Assembly (NCBI RefSeq): GCF_009789675.1
Contig: NZ_CP046914.1
Location: forward strand, 496,001 to 560,000
Source: Paraburkholderia acidisoli
GTDB lineage: Bacteria > Pseudomonadota > Gammaproteobacteria > Burkholderiales > Burkholderiaceae
Reading direction: 5' to 3'
Length of the DNA stretch: 64,000 nt
Shown piece after piece: positions 1 through 7,906 of the stretch. Numbering within the stretch: position 1 is the stretch's first letter; the number at the start of each line of letters is the position of its first letter. A program made the position numbers and the translations under genes. The notes below the pieces were generated by a model that worked only from the letters and a program-made list of their open reading frames with translations, was not told where the DNA came from and did no database searches.

Positions 1-337
1 ATCGATCATGTTGTGTCCTTTTTGCTGTCACTTCGCAAATGATCGCAGCGCGGCAAAGTGGCGTAGGCGCCACTGCAAGCTGCGACCGCATGCCGCATTC
101 TACGGCGCGATGCAGCATCGATTGATAGCGCAATTCGCAACAATGCCTCTTTTACACCGCAACACTGTCAAGCTTTCATCTAGCTTAATACAAGTTCTTG
201 CAACAATATTTTGCTAGTGCAATGCAACATGCGACACTTCACCTCTGCGATACTGCTTGACATGCGATTCGCCAGTCGAATTGCACCGCGGTAATTATTG
301 CCACACGCGCTTAAAGCAAAACGTAAGGAAGGAACAG
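1..337. other. Leading intergenic region, no gene seen
   Basis: I see no convincing gene here. It is AT-richer than the rest and carries repeated TTGCAA/GCAACAAT-like words around 136-145, 198-207 and 219-230. It probably holds the promoter of the following gene, but no well-spaced -35/-10 pair could be fixed: a TTGACA at 257-262 lacks a good -10 partner. Confidence 0.4.
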
Positions 338-739
338 ATGAACATTTCGATCGACACCCTGTTCGCAGAAGACGAACTCGCAGAGGGCGCCGTTGTCACG
401 GCACTCAATCACCAGGACATCGTGGTCGCCCTCTCGGCCGCGCTCGCTACCGAACGCGTGGCCGTGCTGCACATGCTGTATCCGCGCACCGACGCGCGCA
501 CGCACCGCAGCCTCGACGAACTGGTCGGCAAGCTGCAGAACCACGGCCTGAACCAGGTGGCGCGCCTCGTTTCGCAGGAAGCGCACTACCTCGTATTCAA
601 GGACCCGAAGAAGGCCTGGAAGGCGTTCCACGAAATCCGCAACGACTCGCTCGCCATCGGCGTGCATCTCTACTACGCGGGCCTCGTGGGCGAAGCCGCC
701 GAGCTGAAGCTCGACGCGCACGCGCATGGCCGCGACTGA
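338..739 (+). CDS. Conserved hypothetical protein, 133 aa
   Basis: I do not recognise a named family. The start at 338 is chosen because an AAGGAAGG ribosome-binding site lies just upstream (325-332); a longer reading from 257 has no such site. The protein is soluble, mostly helical by composition, with an acidic N-terminus and no signal peptide or membrane segment. A central stretch rich in Arg and His (about residues 48-60) precedes a likely globular C-terminal half ending in a His-containing tail. A strong terminator follows, so it is probably a single-gene transcript. High-GC codon use matches the neighbours. The function is unknown. Confidence 0.8.
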   Translation: MNISIDTLFAEDELAEGAVVTALNHQDIVVALSAALATERVAVLHMLYPRTDARTHRSLDELVGKLQNHGLNQVARLVSQEAHYLVFKDPKKAWKAFHEIRNDSLAIGVHLYYAGLVGEAAELKLDAHAHGRD

Positions 740-753
740 GTTTCGCGCGACGT

Positions 754-783
754 AAAAAAGCGGCCCGTGGGGCCGCTTTTTTT
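754..783 (+). terminator. Rho-independent terminator
   Basis: An AAAAAAGCGGCCC arm, a GTG loop and a GGGCCGC arm are followed by a run of seven T. It lies 15 bases after the stop of the 133-aa hypothetical gene. The A-run on the left lets it also serve the convergent hydrolase gene on the minus strand. Confidence 0.9.
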
Positions 784-843
784 ATCCGCGGAATTATTAC
801 GGATGCCGAACGATCCGGCGATATCGCGCGGTTGGCACGCGAT

Positions 844-1689
844 TTATCGCGCGAAGCCGCTCACGAAACCGTCGATCAATTCGTTGAACGCGGCCGGGCG
901 CGCGAGATTCATGCCGTGCGAAGCGCCCTCCACGGTCGCGCGGCGCGCGTCGGGCAACCATGCTTCGAGCGCGGCCACGGCGCGATGGAACACTTCGGGG
1001 CTCAGCTGGCCGTCGATCAACAGCACGGGGCAATGCACTTCGGCGGCGGCCTCGCGCGTGAACGCGGGCAGCGGATCGTGGAATTGCGGCCCGAGCGTGT
1101 GGGCGTTGTCGGTCGCCATGCGGCGGAACGCGTTCGTGCTCCTGGCCCAAAAACCGGGGCGGCTCACGGAGTCGACGAACAATTCGAGGCCCGCATTCAC
1201 CTCGCCCGCCGCGATCAGCGCCACGGCACGCGCGCGCAGTGCGTTGACGGTTTCGGGCAGCGTCGCGAGCGTCTGCCCGGGCTGCTGCACCGGACCGCCC
1301 GGGTCGGCGAGCGTCAGCGTGCGCACGTGATCGCGATAACGGCGCGCGAACTGGAACGCCACCGCGCCGCCGCGCGAATGGCCGATCACGTGCGCGGGAC
1401 CGGCGCCGAGCGCGTCGATGAACTGCGCGAGTTCGTCGGCGTGATGGCTCCAGCTGAACGGCTGATCGTCGGCGATCCGGCTCGCGGGCCAGTAATGCGA
1501 GAGGCTCACGGAAACGCAGCGGTAGTGCGGCGCGAGGCCCGCCAGCTGCGGCTGCCAGTAACGGTAATCGCACAGCGAACCGTGCACGAAGAGAAGAAGC
1601 TCGCCCTCGCCGCGTTCGACATAAGGCATGGGCAGGCCGCCGGGCAGTTCGACGAACGTGCCGGGGGCCGGAAAATCAACTGGATTCAC
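844..1689 (-). CDS. Alpha/beta hydrolase, 281 aa
   Basis: This is a single-domain alpha/beta-hydrolase. The oxyanion-hole motif HGS lies near residue 36, the nucleophile elbow GHSRGG puts Ser at 105, and the C-terminal ASHGM puts the catalytic His at 258; Asp226 in the LLIDG strand is a candidate for the acid. There is no signal peptide, so it is cytoplasmic. The layout resembles haloperoxidase/esterase-like hydrolases (AB hydrolase 1), which act on esters or ring-cleavage products. The substrate cannot be read from the sequence, and the neighbours (hypothetical protein, MreB-like protein) do not help. It is convergent with the upstream hypothetical gene. Confidence 0.85.
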   Translation of the reverse strand: MNPVDFPAPGTFVELPGGLPMPYVERGEGELLLFVHGSLCDYRYWQPQLAGLAPHYRCVSVSLSHYWPASRIADDQPFSWSHHADELAQFIDALGAGPAHVIGHSRGGAVAFQFARRYRDHVRTLTLADPGGPVQQPGQTLATLPETVNALRARAVALIAAGEVNAGLELFVDSVSRPGFWARSTNAFRRMATDNAHTLGPQFHDPLPAFTREAAAEVHCPVLLIDGQLSPEVFHRAVAALEAWLPDARRATVEGASHGMNLARPAAFNELIDGFVSGFAR

Positions 1690-1918
1690 GGCGAAAAAAT
1701 GTGGAGACGACCATTCGGCGGCGCGCGGCTCTAACGGCCATTCGGGCGCGATCGCGTCGCTTCAACGGCGAGACACGTATCGGGCACAGCGGCGCGCGCC
1801 GGTAAAGAGGCGTATTGTCCCACGGCCGCGCCTCGTGCGTGCGGGTTTTCCCGTAGCCGCACGCGAAAACGCGAGAATGGGCGTCCTCGACCGAGGTTTT
1901 AGATGGGAACGCGCGCGT

Positions 1919-2998
1919 TTATTCGGCCGCCGCGTAGCCGTGCTCGCCCGCATACGCCGCCGCCGCGCCCGCACCGCGCACGGCGCAGGTGAGCGGTTCG
2001 TCGGCCACGCGCACCGCCACGCCGAGTTCCGCGGCGAGGCATTGGTCGAGGCGTCCGAGCAACGCGCCGCCGCCCGTCAGCACGATGCCGTTGCCGGCGA
2101 TGTCGGTCACGAGTTCGGGCGGCGCCGTCTCGATCACCCGCCGCACCACGCCGATCACGGCGCGCAGCGGCGCGGCGAGCGCGTCGGCGATATCTTCGCT
2201 GGTGAGTTCGATGGTGCGCGGCAGGCCGTCGGCGAGACTGCGGCCCGTGGCGCGGGCGCGTTCGACGGGTTCGCCGTGCAACGCGCTGCCGATGGTCTTT
2301 TTCACGTGCTCGGCGGTCTGCTCGCCCAGCACGACGTCGTAGAGCGCGCGCACGTGGTCGACGATCGCGCGGTCGAACTGGTCGCCGCCCACGCGCACCG
2401 AGCCGCTGCAGACCACGCCGCCCAGCGCGAGAATGCCGACTTCCGTGGTGCCGCCGCCAATATCGACGATCATCGAGCCGGTTGCTTCGTCCACGGGCAA
2501 GCCCGCGCCGAGCGCCGACGCCAGCGATTCGTCGATGAAGCTCACGCGCGCCGCACCGGCCGCGAACGCCGCTTCGCGAATCGCGCGGCGCTCCACGTGG
2601 GTCGCGCCTTCGGGCACGCACACGGTGAACGACGCACGGCGGCCGAACCGGCCGAGACGTCCCAGCCGGGATGACGGCTGCGCCATCGCCGCGAAGCGCC
2701 GCATCATGTGCTCGGCGGCGGAAAAATCGGCAATCACGCCATGGGAGAGCGGGCGCACCGTTTCGAGATTCGCGGGCGTGCGGCCGAGCAGCTCTTTCGC
2801 TTCGGCGCCCACCGCCGCCACGGTCGCTTTCGTCTCGCCCGCGCTCGCGCGGCGCTCGAAGCAGACCACGGACGGCTGATTGAGCACGATGCCTTCGCCG
2901 GCGGTGAACATGAGGGTGTTGGCCGTGCCGAGATCGAGCGCCACGTCGTGGCGGGTCAGCCGTCTGGCAAGGAAGGAGTGCGGCTTGGCTCGGGCCAT
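1919..2998 (-). CDS. MreB-like bacterial actin (rod shape-determining family), solo
   Basis: Actin-fold ATPase of the MreB family, 359 aa. LDLGTANTL (phosphate-1 loop) lies near residue 21, a DIGGGTTEVG phosphate-2 loop in the middle, and an LTGGGALL adenosine motif near the C-terminus. Stretches such as ERRAIREAA and VRVGGDQFD are typical of MreB. It starts at 2998; a longer reading to 3127 adds 43 basic residues of non-MreB character. MreB polymerises under the inner membrane and guides elongation-phase wall synthesis. There is no mreC or mreD beside it, and its sequence differs clearly from the usual 347-residue mreBCD-operon MreB of this group, so it is probably a second paralogue. Its own role is not known. 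Confidence 0.88.
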   Translation of the reverse strand: MARAKPHSFLARRLTRHDVALDLGTANTLMFTAGEGIVLNQPSVVCFERRASAGETKATVAAVGAEAKELLGRTPANLETVRPLSHGVIADFSAAEHMMRRFAAMAQPSSRLGRLGRFGRRASFTVCVPEGATHVERRAIREAAFAAGAARVSFIDESLASALGAGLPVDEATGSMIVDIGGGTTEVGILALGGVVCSGSVRVGGDQFDRAIVDHVRALYDVVLGEQTAEHVKKTIGSALHGEPVERARATGRSLADGLPRTIELTSEDIADALAAPLRAVIGVVRRVIETAPPELVTDIAGNGIVLTGGGALLGRLDQCLAAELGVAVRVADEPLTCAVRGAGAAAAYAGEHGYAAAE

Positions 2999-3319
2999 AT
3001 TGGTCTTTGTGCGTGCGGAATGAACGCCCCGGCAGGCGATGCGCCCGCCGTGAAGGCGTGCCGATGGCGCGCGTCCGTACTTTGCGGACGACCCCGTGCG
3101 CCATTCGGAACGGGCCTCGCGGCCCACATGGCCGCAGCGACACCCGGGATAACGGCCGCGACCGGCGCAGACTTTAGCCGCGCCAAAAATAACTGGCTAT
3201 GCGGTCGCGCCGCGGCGTCACCCGCGCGGGATATCGGCATGATTCCTCAGCGGAATTTCGCCGATTGCGTCGATACGCCGATATCCCGCGCGCCGGGCAA
3301 CGCCCTCGCGGCCGCCGGT
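2999..3319. other. Intergenic region upstream of the MreB-like gene
   Basis: This 321-base gap lies between the stop of the esterase and the start of the MreB-like gene, both on the minus strand. It contains the perfect 16-bp inverted repeat listed separately and must hold the MreB-like promoter. No other gene is seen. Confidence 0.5.
3223..3292. repeat. Perfect 16-bp inverted repeat with 38-nt loop
   Basis: Arms at 3223-3238 (CGCGCGGGATATCGGC) and 3277-3292 are exact reverse complements. Inside the loop a smaller ATTCC/GGAAT pair can form a second stem. There is no T-run on either side, so it is not a classical intrinsic terminator. It lies just downstream of the esterase stop and about 225 bases upstream of the MreB-like start. 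Confidence 0.75.
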
Positions 3320-3982
3320 TCAGTGGCTCGCCGGTTCGCGCACGAGCGCGCGCACCAGCGCGTCGCGGCCGAGCATCGCGCCTTGCGGCGTGATCGTGTG
3401 GCCCACTTGCGGCAACGCGTAGGCGGTCACGGCGAAGCCCGCGTCGCTGAACGCGACGGCCGCGCGCTCGGTTTCGAGCACCGGAATCACTTCGTCGTCT
3501 TCGCCGTGCACGAGCGTGATCACGGTGCGGCTCTTCGCGACGACCGGCGTGACGAGCCGGCCCGAGTAGCCGATCACGGCCGCCGCGCCCGCGTCCTGCG
3601 TGGCCGTGTGATACAGCGACATGATCGTGCCTTGCGAGAAGCCGACCAGCGCGAGCGCGTCGTGGCCGACGCCCCAGTGCGCCAGCTCGGCCTCGAGACG
3701 GCGCTCGAACGTTTGCGCGGCCGCGGCCGTGCGCGCCTCGCGATTCGTCTCGTTGATGTCGCGCAGGCTGAACCACTGGCGGCCGCCGAAGCCGCCGTCG
3801 AACGGCTCGTTGCCGTCGAGCGACGCGAACGCGACGCCGGGCAGCGCGGCGCCCCACGCATCGGCGAGCGGCGTCAGATCCTGTGCGTTGCTGCCCACGC
3901 CGTGCAGCAGCACGACGAGCGCGCGCGCGGCGCCATCGGCGGGCGCAAGGCGCCAGCCTCCTTCGAACGGTTCCCAGCTCAT
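3320..3982 (-). CDS. Phospholipase/carboxylesterase family hydrolase (YpfH-like), 220 aa
   Basis: Compact alpha/beta-hydrolase of the phospholipase/carboxylesterase family (PF02230). The LLHGVGSN oxyanion motif is near residue 26, the GFSQG nucleophile elbow has Ser116, HGEDDEVIP gives acid Asp163, and VGHTI gives His195. The length is typical of the family (210-230 aa). The start at 3982 is set by an AGGGGAGG ribosome-binding site 6-13 bases upstream; a longer open frame reaching 4246 has no such signal. It is cytoplasmic, with no signal peptide. Family members cleave short-chain esters or thioester-linked acyl groups; the natural substrate is unknown. It is probably transcribed alone from the repeat-bearing gap it shares with the divergent exporter gene. 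Confidence 0.88.
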   Translation of the reverse strand: MSWEPFEGGWRLAPADGAARALVVLLHGVGSNAQDLTPLADAWGAALPGVAFASLDGNEPFDGGFGGRQWFSLRDINETNREARTAAAAQTFERRLEAELAHWGVGHDALALVGFSQGTIMSLYHTATQDAGAAAVIGYSGRLVTPVVAKSRTVITLVHGEDDEVIPVLETERAAVAFSDAGFAVTAYALPQVGHTITPQGAMLGRDALVRALVREPASH

Positions 3983-4050
3983 GGTCAGGCCTCCCCTAAC
4001 GGGTTCAATCCAGTCTTGATGTTTATATAGTGCATGCGCGCCGTACTTGA

Positions 4051-4106
4051 CCAGCCGTGCCAAACCGGCCGTGCCAAACTGGCCGTGCCTAACTGGCCGT
4101 ACGCGC
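4051..4106. repeat. Four tandem 14-bp repeats in a divergent intergenic region
   Basis: Three near-exact copies of C(C/T)(A/G)GCCGTGCC(A/T)AA at 4051, 4065 and 4079, plus a partial fourth at 4093. They sit between the divergent esterase and DHA2 exporter genes, 70 bases from the esterase start. The spacing of 14 bp suggests either slippage or an array of protein-binding sites. Confidence 0.7.
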
Positions 4107-4440
4107 GGCAGGCGCAAGGATACGACGGCCGCGCCGCGCGTGGGCGCGCCAGCACGCGGCCCAACGCCACATCGAAGCGCGTTGGCAAACGGCTCGGCCG
4201 CGAAATCGGCAATATGTAAGGCAATCGAAAACAAACGCACCCGCAAAACCCCGCCATCGCGTGGGGCTGCTTCTCCGCGCGGCGATGGTTCGCGGCAATT
4301 ACGGGTATCCTGTGCCGCTGTCAGGTTCCGCCGACGGAATCATCGCCATATTGGCCGCCGCGCGCAACTGCCACCCGCAGCTGCACCACGCGAGCGCCGC
4401 GCGCCATCGCACCACGTCACCGAATCAGCGGAGAACACGC
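4107..4440. other. Upstream region of the DHA2 exporter, no gene seen
   Basis: No recognisable gene lies here. It is the leader of the exporter gene; translation read through it in the exporter frame (from 4261) looks non-protein-like and lacks a ribosome-binding site. Confidence 0.4.
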
Positions 4441-6003
4441 TTGAACCAACCCGCAGCCACACCCGCGCCACCGCCGCCGCTCGAAGGCGGCCGCCTGATC
4501 CTCGCCACCGTTGCCGTCGCGCTCGCGACCTTCATGAACGTGCTCGATACGTCGATCGCCAATGTGGCCATTCCGACCATCTCGGGCGACCTGGGCGTGT
4601 CCGTCGACGAAGGCACGTGGGTCATCACCGTGTTCGCGGCCGCGAATGCCGTGTCGATCCCGCTCACGGGCTGGCTCACGCAGCGCTTCGGTCAGATACG
4701 CCTGTTCGTGGCCTCGATTCTCTCGTTCGTGCTGGCCTCGTGGCTGTGCGGTATCGCTCCCACGCTGCCCATCCTGCTGGTCGCGCGCGTGCTGCAAGGC
4801 GCCGTGGCCGGACCGCTGATTCCGCTCTCGCAGGCCATCCTGCTCGGCTCCTGGCCAAAGGACAAATCCGCCACGGCGCTCGCCTTCTGGGCCATGACCA
4901 CAACGGTTGGCCCGATCGCGGGCCCGGCGCTCGGCGGCTGGATCACCGACAGCTACAACTGGTCGTGGATCTTCTACATCAACATTCCCGTGGGTCTGTT
5001 CGCGGGCTTCATCACGTGGTCGATCTATCGCACGCGCGAGTCCGCCACGCGCAAGCCGCCGATCGACATCGTGGGGCTCGGCCTGCTGATCGCGTGGGTC
5101 GCCTCGCTGCAGATCATGCTCGACAAGGGCAAGGACCTCGACTGGTTCAACTCGCCCGTGATCGTCGGGCTTGGCCTCGTCGCGCTGGTGAGCTTCGCGT
5201 TCTTCCTCGTATGGGAACTCACCGAGGAGCACCCGATCGTCGACTTGCGATTGTTCGGACAGCGAAACTTTCTCGGCGGCACGATCGCGATTTCCGTGGC
5301 CTATGCGGTGTTCTTCGGCAATCTCGTGCTGTTGCCGCAATGGATGCAGGAGTATCTGAACTACCGTTCCGTGGACGCGGGCTTCGTGACCGCGCCGCTC
5401 GGCATCTTCGCCATGCTGCTCTCGCCCGTGGTCGGGCGCATCCTGCCGCGCTCCGACGCGCGCATTATCGCGACCGTGGCGTTCGTGCTGTTCGCGGTGG
5501 TGTTCTACATGCGCTCGAAGTACGTGGTGGAGATCGACACGTTCCATCTGGTGCTGCCCACCTTGCTGCAAGGCGTGCCGATGGCGCTGTTCTTCGTGCC
5601 GCTCACCGCGATCATTCTCGCGGGCCAGCCGCCGCAGCGCGTGCCGGCGGCCGCGGGGCTCTCGAACTTCGTGCGCGTGTTCTGCGGCGCCGTGGGCACC
5701 TCGATCGCAACCAACGCCTGGAACAATCGCACGATCCTGCACCATGCGCGGCTCACGGAGCAGGCTTCCGTCGACAACCCCACGTTCAACGCGGCCATTT
5801 CGCAAACGCAAACCGTGTTGCATTTGAGCGAGCCCTCTTCGCGCGCGCTGTTCGACTTCCAGCTCACGACGCAAGCCGCGATGATGGGCCTGAACGACAT
5901 CTTCTATATTTCGGCGATCATCTTTCTGGCGATCATTCCGCTCATCTGGATCACCAAATCGACGCGCGGCAAGGGCGGCGGCGGCGCGGCAGGCGCGCAT
6001 TGA
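4441..6003 (+). CDS. DHA2-family MFS drug exporter (EmrB/QacA type), 520 aa
   Basis: Inner-membrane proton-driven exporter of the 14-helix DHA2 group. The segment LDTSIANVAIPTI in the first helix is the typical DHA2 motif, followed by TWVITVF and a long run of hydrophobic helices to residue about 500, with a basic tail. The start is taken as TTG at 4441, with GGAG seven bases upstream; the longer frame from 4261 adds a non-membrane, low-quality leader. EmrB-like proteins usually work with a HlyD/EmrA membrane-fusion protein and an outer-membrane channel; neither is adjacent, so a partner elsewhere, or none, is possible. The cargo is unknown. Confidence 0.88.
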   Translation: MNQPAATPAPPPPLEGGRLILATVAVALATFMNVLDTSIANVAIPTISGDLGVSVDEGTWVITVFAAANAVSIPLTGWLTQRFGQIRLFVASILSFVLASWLCGIAPTLPILLVARVLQGAVAGPLIPLSQAILLGSWPKDKSATALAFWAMTTTVGPIAGPALGGWITDSYNWSWIFYINIPVGLFAGFITWSIYRTRESATRKPPIDIVGLGLLIAWVASLQIMLDKGKDLDWFNSPVIVGLGLVALVSFAFFLVWELTEEHPIVDLRLFGQRNFLGGTIAISVAYAVFFGNLVLLPQWMQEYLNYRSVDAGFVTAPLGIFAMLLSPVVGRILPRSDARIIATVAFVLFAVVFYMRSKYVVEIDTFHLVLPTLLQGVPMALFFVPLTAIILAGQPPQRVPAAAGLSNFVRVFCGAVGTSIATNAWNNRTILHHARLTEQASVDNPTFNAAISQTQTVLHLSEPSSRALFDFQLTTQAAMMGLNDIFYISAIIFLAIIPLIWITKSTRGKGGGGAAGAH

Positions 6004-6022
6004 TCACCCACTTTCTGCGTCA

Positions 6023-6946
6023 ATGACCTCACCGGATTACGCGTCGATACTCGACGAGATTTACCGCGACCTGCGCCCGCACTTCGGGCGCGGCCGCGTG
6101 GCCGACTACATCCCAGAACTCGCGAACGTGCGCGCCGAGCACTTCGGCATGGCGATCGTGACGGTGGACGGCCACGTTTATCGCAGCGGCGACGCCGACC
6201 TGCGCTTCTCGATCCAGAGCATTTCGAAGCTGTTCGCCTGCACGCTCGCATTTCAGCTGCTCGGCGATTCGCTCTGGGACCGCGTGGGCCGCGAACCTTC
6301 GGGCAACGCGTTCAACTCGCTCGTGCAGCTCGAATTCGAAGCGGGCAAGCCGCGCAACCCGTTCATCAACGCGGGCGCGCTGGTCGTCACCGACGTGCTG
6401 TGCCGCCGCTTCGTGCGCGCCGAAACCGCGCTCGTGGAATTCGTGCGGCGACTCACGGGCGAGCCCTCGATCGACTACGACCTGCGCGTGGCGGAATCGG
6501 AACTCGCGCATGCCGAGCGCAATCGCGCGATGGCGCATTTCATGGCGAGCTTCGGCAACATGGACATGCCCGCCGACGCCGTGATCGACGCGTATTGCCG
6601 CCAGTGCGCGATCTCGATGAACTGCGTGGAACTCGCGCGCGCCGCGCTCTTTCTCGCCAACGGCGGCGTTTCGCCCGCGAATGGCGAACAGGTCGTGGAC
6701 GCGAGTTCGGCCAAGCGTCTTTCCGCGCTGATGCTGACCTGCGGCACCTACGACGCGGCCGGCGACTTCGTCTATCGCGTGGGCTTGCCGGCGAAGAGCG
6801 GCGTGGGCGGCGGCATCGTCGCGGTGCTGCCGGGCGAATTCGCGGTTTGCGTATGGTCGCCGGGTTTGGACCCGACGGGGAACTCACAAGTGGGGCAGAT
6901 GGCGCTGGAATGGCTCACGACGCGCACGGGGCGGTCGATTTTTTGA
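6023..6946 (+). CDS. glsA: Glutaminase A
   Basis: Serine-dependent glutaminase (EC 3.5.1.2) that hydrolyses L-glutamine to glutamate and ammonia in the cytoplasm. The 307-aa length matches E. coli YbaS/YneH. The beta-lactamase-like fold shows its SxxK motif in FSIQSISKLF, followed by GREPSGNAFNS, NPFINAGA and a C-terminal SGVGGGI motif, all diagnostic of the family. It starts 19 bases after the exporter stop and could be read through from it, though the two share no obvious function. It is complete, with no unusual residues noted. Confidence 0.95.
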   Translation: MTSPDYASILDEIYRDLRPHFGRGRVADYIPELANVRAEHFGMAIVTVDGHVYRSGDADLRFSIQSISKLFACTLAFQLLGDSLWDRVGREPSGNAFNSLVQLEFEAGKPRNPFINAGALVVTDVLCRRFVRAETALVEFVRRLTGEPSIDYDLRVAESELAHAERNRAMAHFMASFGNMDMPADAVIDAYCRQCAISMNCVELARAALFLANGGVSPANGEQVVDASSAKRLSALMLTCGTYDAAGDFVYRVGLPAKSGVGGGIVAVLPGEFAVCVWSPGLDPTGNSQVGQMALEWLTTRTGRSIF

Positions 6947-7290
6947 GGGCGGATGGGCGGAAGCGAGAAACCCGCCATTCGCTCACCGGGCATGCGCTGC
7001 GATACGCGTCACATAAACGTCGTTTTTCAAACCGGAGAAATAGCGCATTTAACGGGAGCCGCTGCGAGATTCAGGCTCCCATAAAAAAGCCACGTAAAAC
7101 GTTTGCGCAAGTCATTGACCGCATTGCGACTTTTCGGCTCTTCGGCGATTTGTCCATCGCTATGTCCGCGAATTGAACAATACCCAACACTCGCGGGCAT
7201 CACCCATTGTGTTTTTATAAAGACTACCTAGAATGAGAGCCGCGCAAATCCGTCAAGGGGGACGGAGCGTGCCGAATTCCAGGAATGGTC
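6947..7290. other. Intergenic region before the Flp pilin gene
   Basis: This 344-base gap has no gene that I can support. It is relatively AT-rich toward the right (for example TTTTTATAAAGACTACC near 7209-7225), probably the promoter region of the pilin gene. An open reading through it in the glutaminase region has no ribosome-binding site. Confidence 0.4.
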
Positions 7291-7479
7291 ATGTGGAAAA
7301 TCATTAATACGTTGTACCGCGACGAGCGCGGCGTCAGCGCGCTCGAATACGCGCTGATCGCCGGTATCGTCGTGGCGGCGGTGCTAGTGGCGGGCAGTTC
7401 ACTCACCACGAACATTCCGGCGCTGTTCACGAACATGATGTCGAACCTCAGCACCAAAATCAGCGCGGCGCTCCACTAA
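7291..7479 (+). CDS. Flp/Fap-type pilin subunit, orphan
   Basis: Small 62-aa prepilin of the Flp (Tad type IVb) family. A short basic leader ends at DERG; the following VSALEYALIAGIVVAAVLVAG is the Flp hydrophobic segment with the conserved Glu-Tyr pair. The tail is Ser/Asn-rich. Start at 7291 is preferred over 7285 because AGGA lies six bases upstream of it. Flp pilins are cleaved by TadV/CpaA and assembled by the Tad machinery, none of which is in this window, so assembly must rely on a distant tad locus or the gene is a stray copy. Confidence 0.88.
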   Translation: MWKIINTLYRDERGVSALEYALIAGIVVAAVLVAGSSLTTNIPALFTNMMSNLSTKISAALH

Positions 7480-7496
7480 GCGCTCACCGCACCGCT

Positions 7497-7904
7497 TCAC
7501 CCGCCGGCCGTGCGCCTCTGTACCGCCACGCACTTGATTTCCACCAGCAAGCCAGGATGCGCGAGTTCGGCCACGCCGATCGCGGTCCATGCGCACGTTC
7601 CGCGCGGAAACACGCGGTTCTTCACCTCGCGAAACACCGGCATATGGGCGCTCATGTGCACGTGGTAAGTGGTCATGTCGACGACATCGTCGAACGTGCA
7701 ACCGGCTGCCGCCAGCACGAGACGCAGGTTCTCCCAGCATGCAATAAATTGCGCCTCCGGATCAGCGATCACGGCCAGATCGGCCGTGCGTCCGACCTGC
7801 CCCGCGCAATACACCGTGTCGCCCACCTTCACGGCCGGCACATAGCCGGCGCGCTCCACCAGGCCTTGCATCGACGCGGGCACGATCCTTTCGCGATCGC
7901 CCAT
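7497..7904 (-). CDS. Rid-family (YjgF/YER057c/UK114) protein, 135 aa
   Basis: Small trimeric Rid-fold protein. The family pattern is seen in VGDTVYCAGQVGR, a central WENLRLVLAAAG helix and the C-terminal WTAIGVAELAHPGLLVEI strand pair. RidA deaminates reactive enamines and imines made by PLP enzymes, using an Arg just before the Ser-Cys of its C-terminal motif. Here that site reads Gly-Thr-Cys, so the deaminase Arg seems absent and this is more likely a non-RidA subgroup of unknown activity. Its ATG comes two bases after the stop of the upstream low-complexity gene, so the two are almost certainly co-translated. Confidence 0.85.
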   Translation of the reverse strand: MGDRERIVPASMQGLVERAGYVPAVKVGDTVYCAGQVGRTADLAVIADPEAQFIACWENLRLVLAAAGCTFDDVVDMTTYHVHMSAHMPVFREVKNRVFPRGTCAWTAIGVAELAHPGLLVEIKCVAVQRRTAGG

Positions 7905-7906
7905 GG

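Noticed and set aside
7019..7176. Open reading through the gap before the Flp pilin
   Set aside because: It is the tail of an out-of-frame reading starting inside the glutaminase gene, with no ribosome-binding site or motif.
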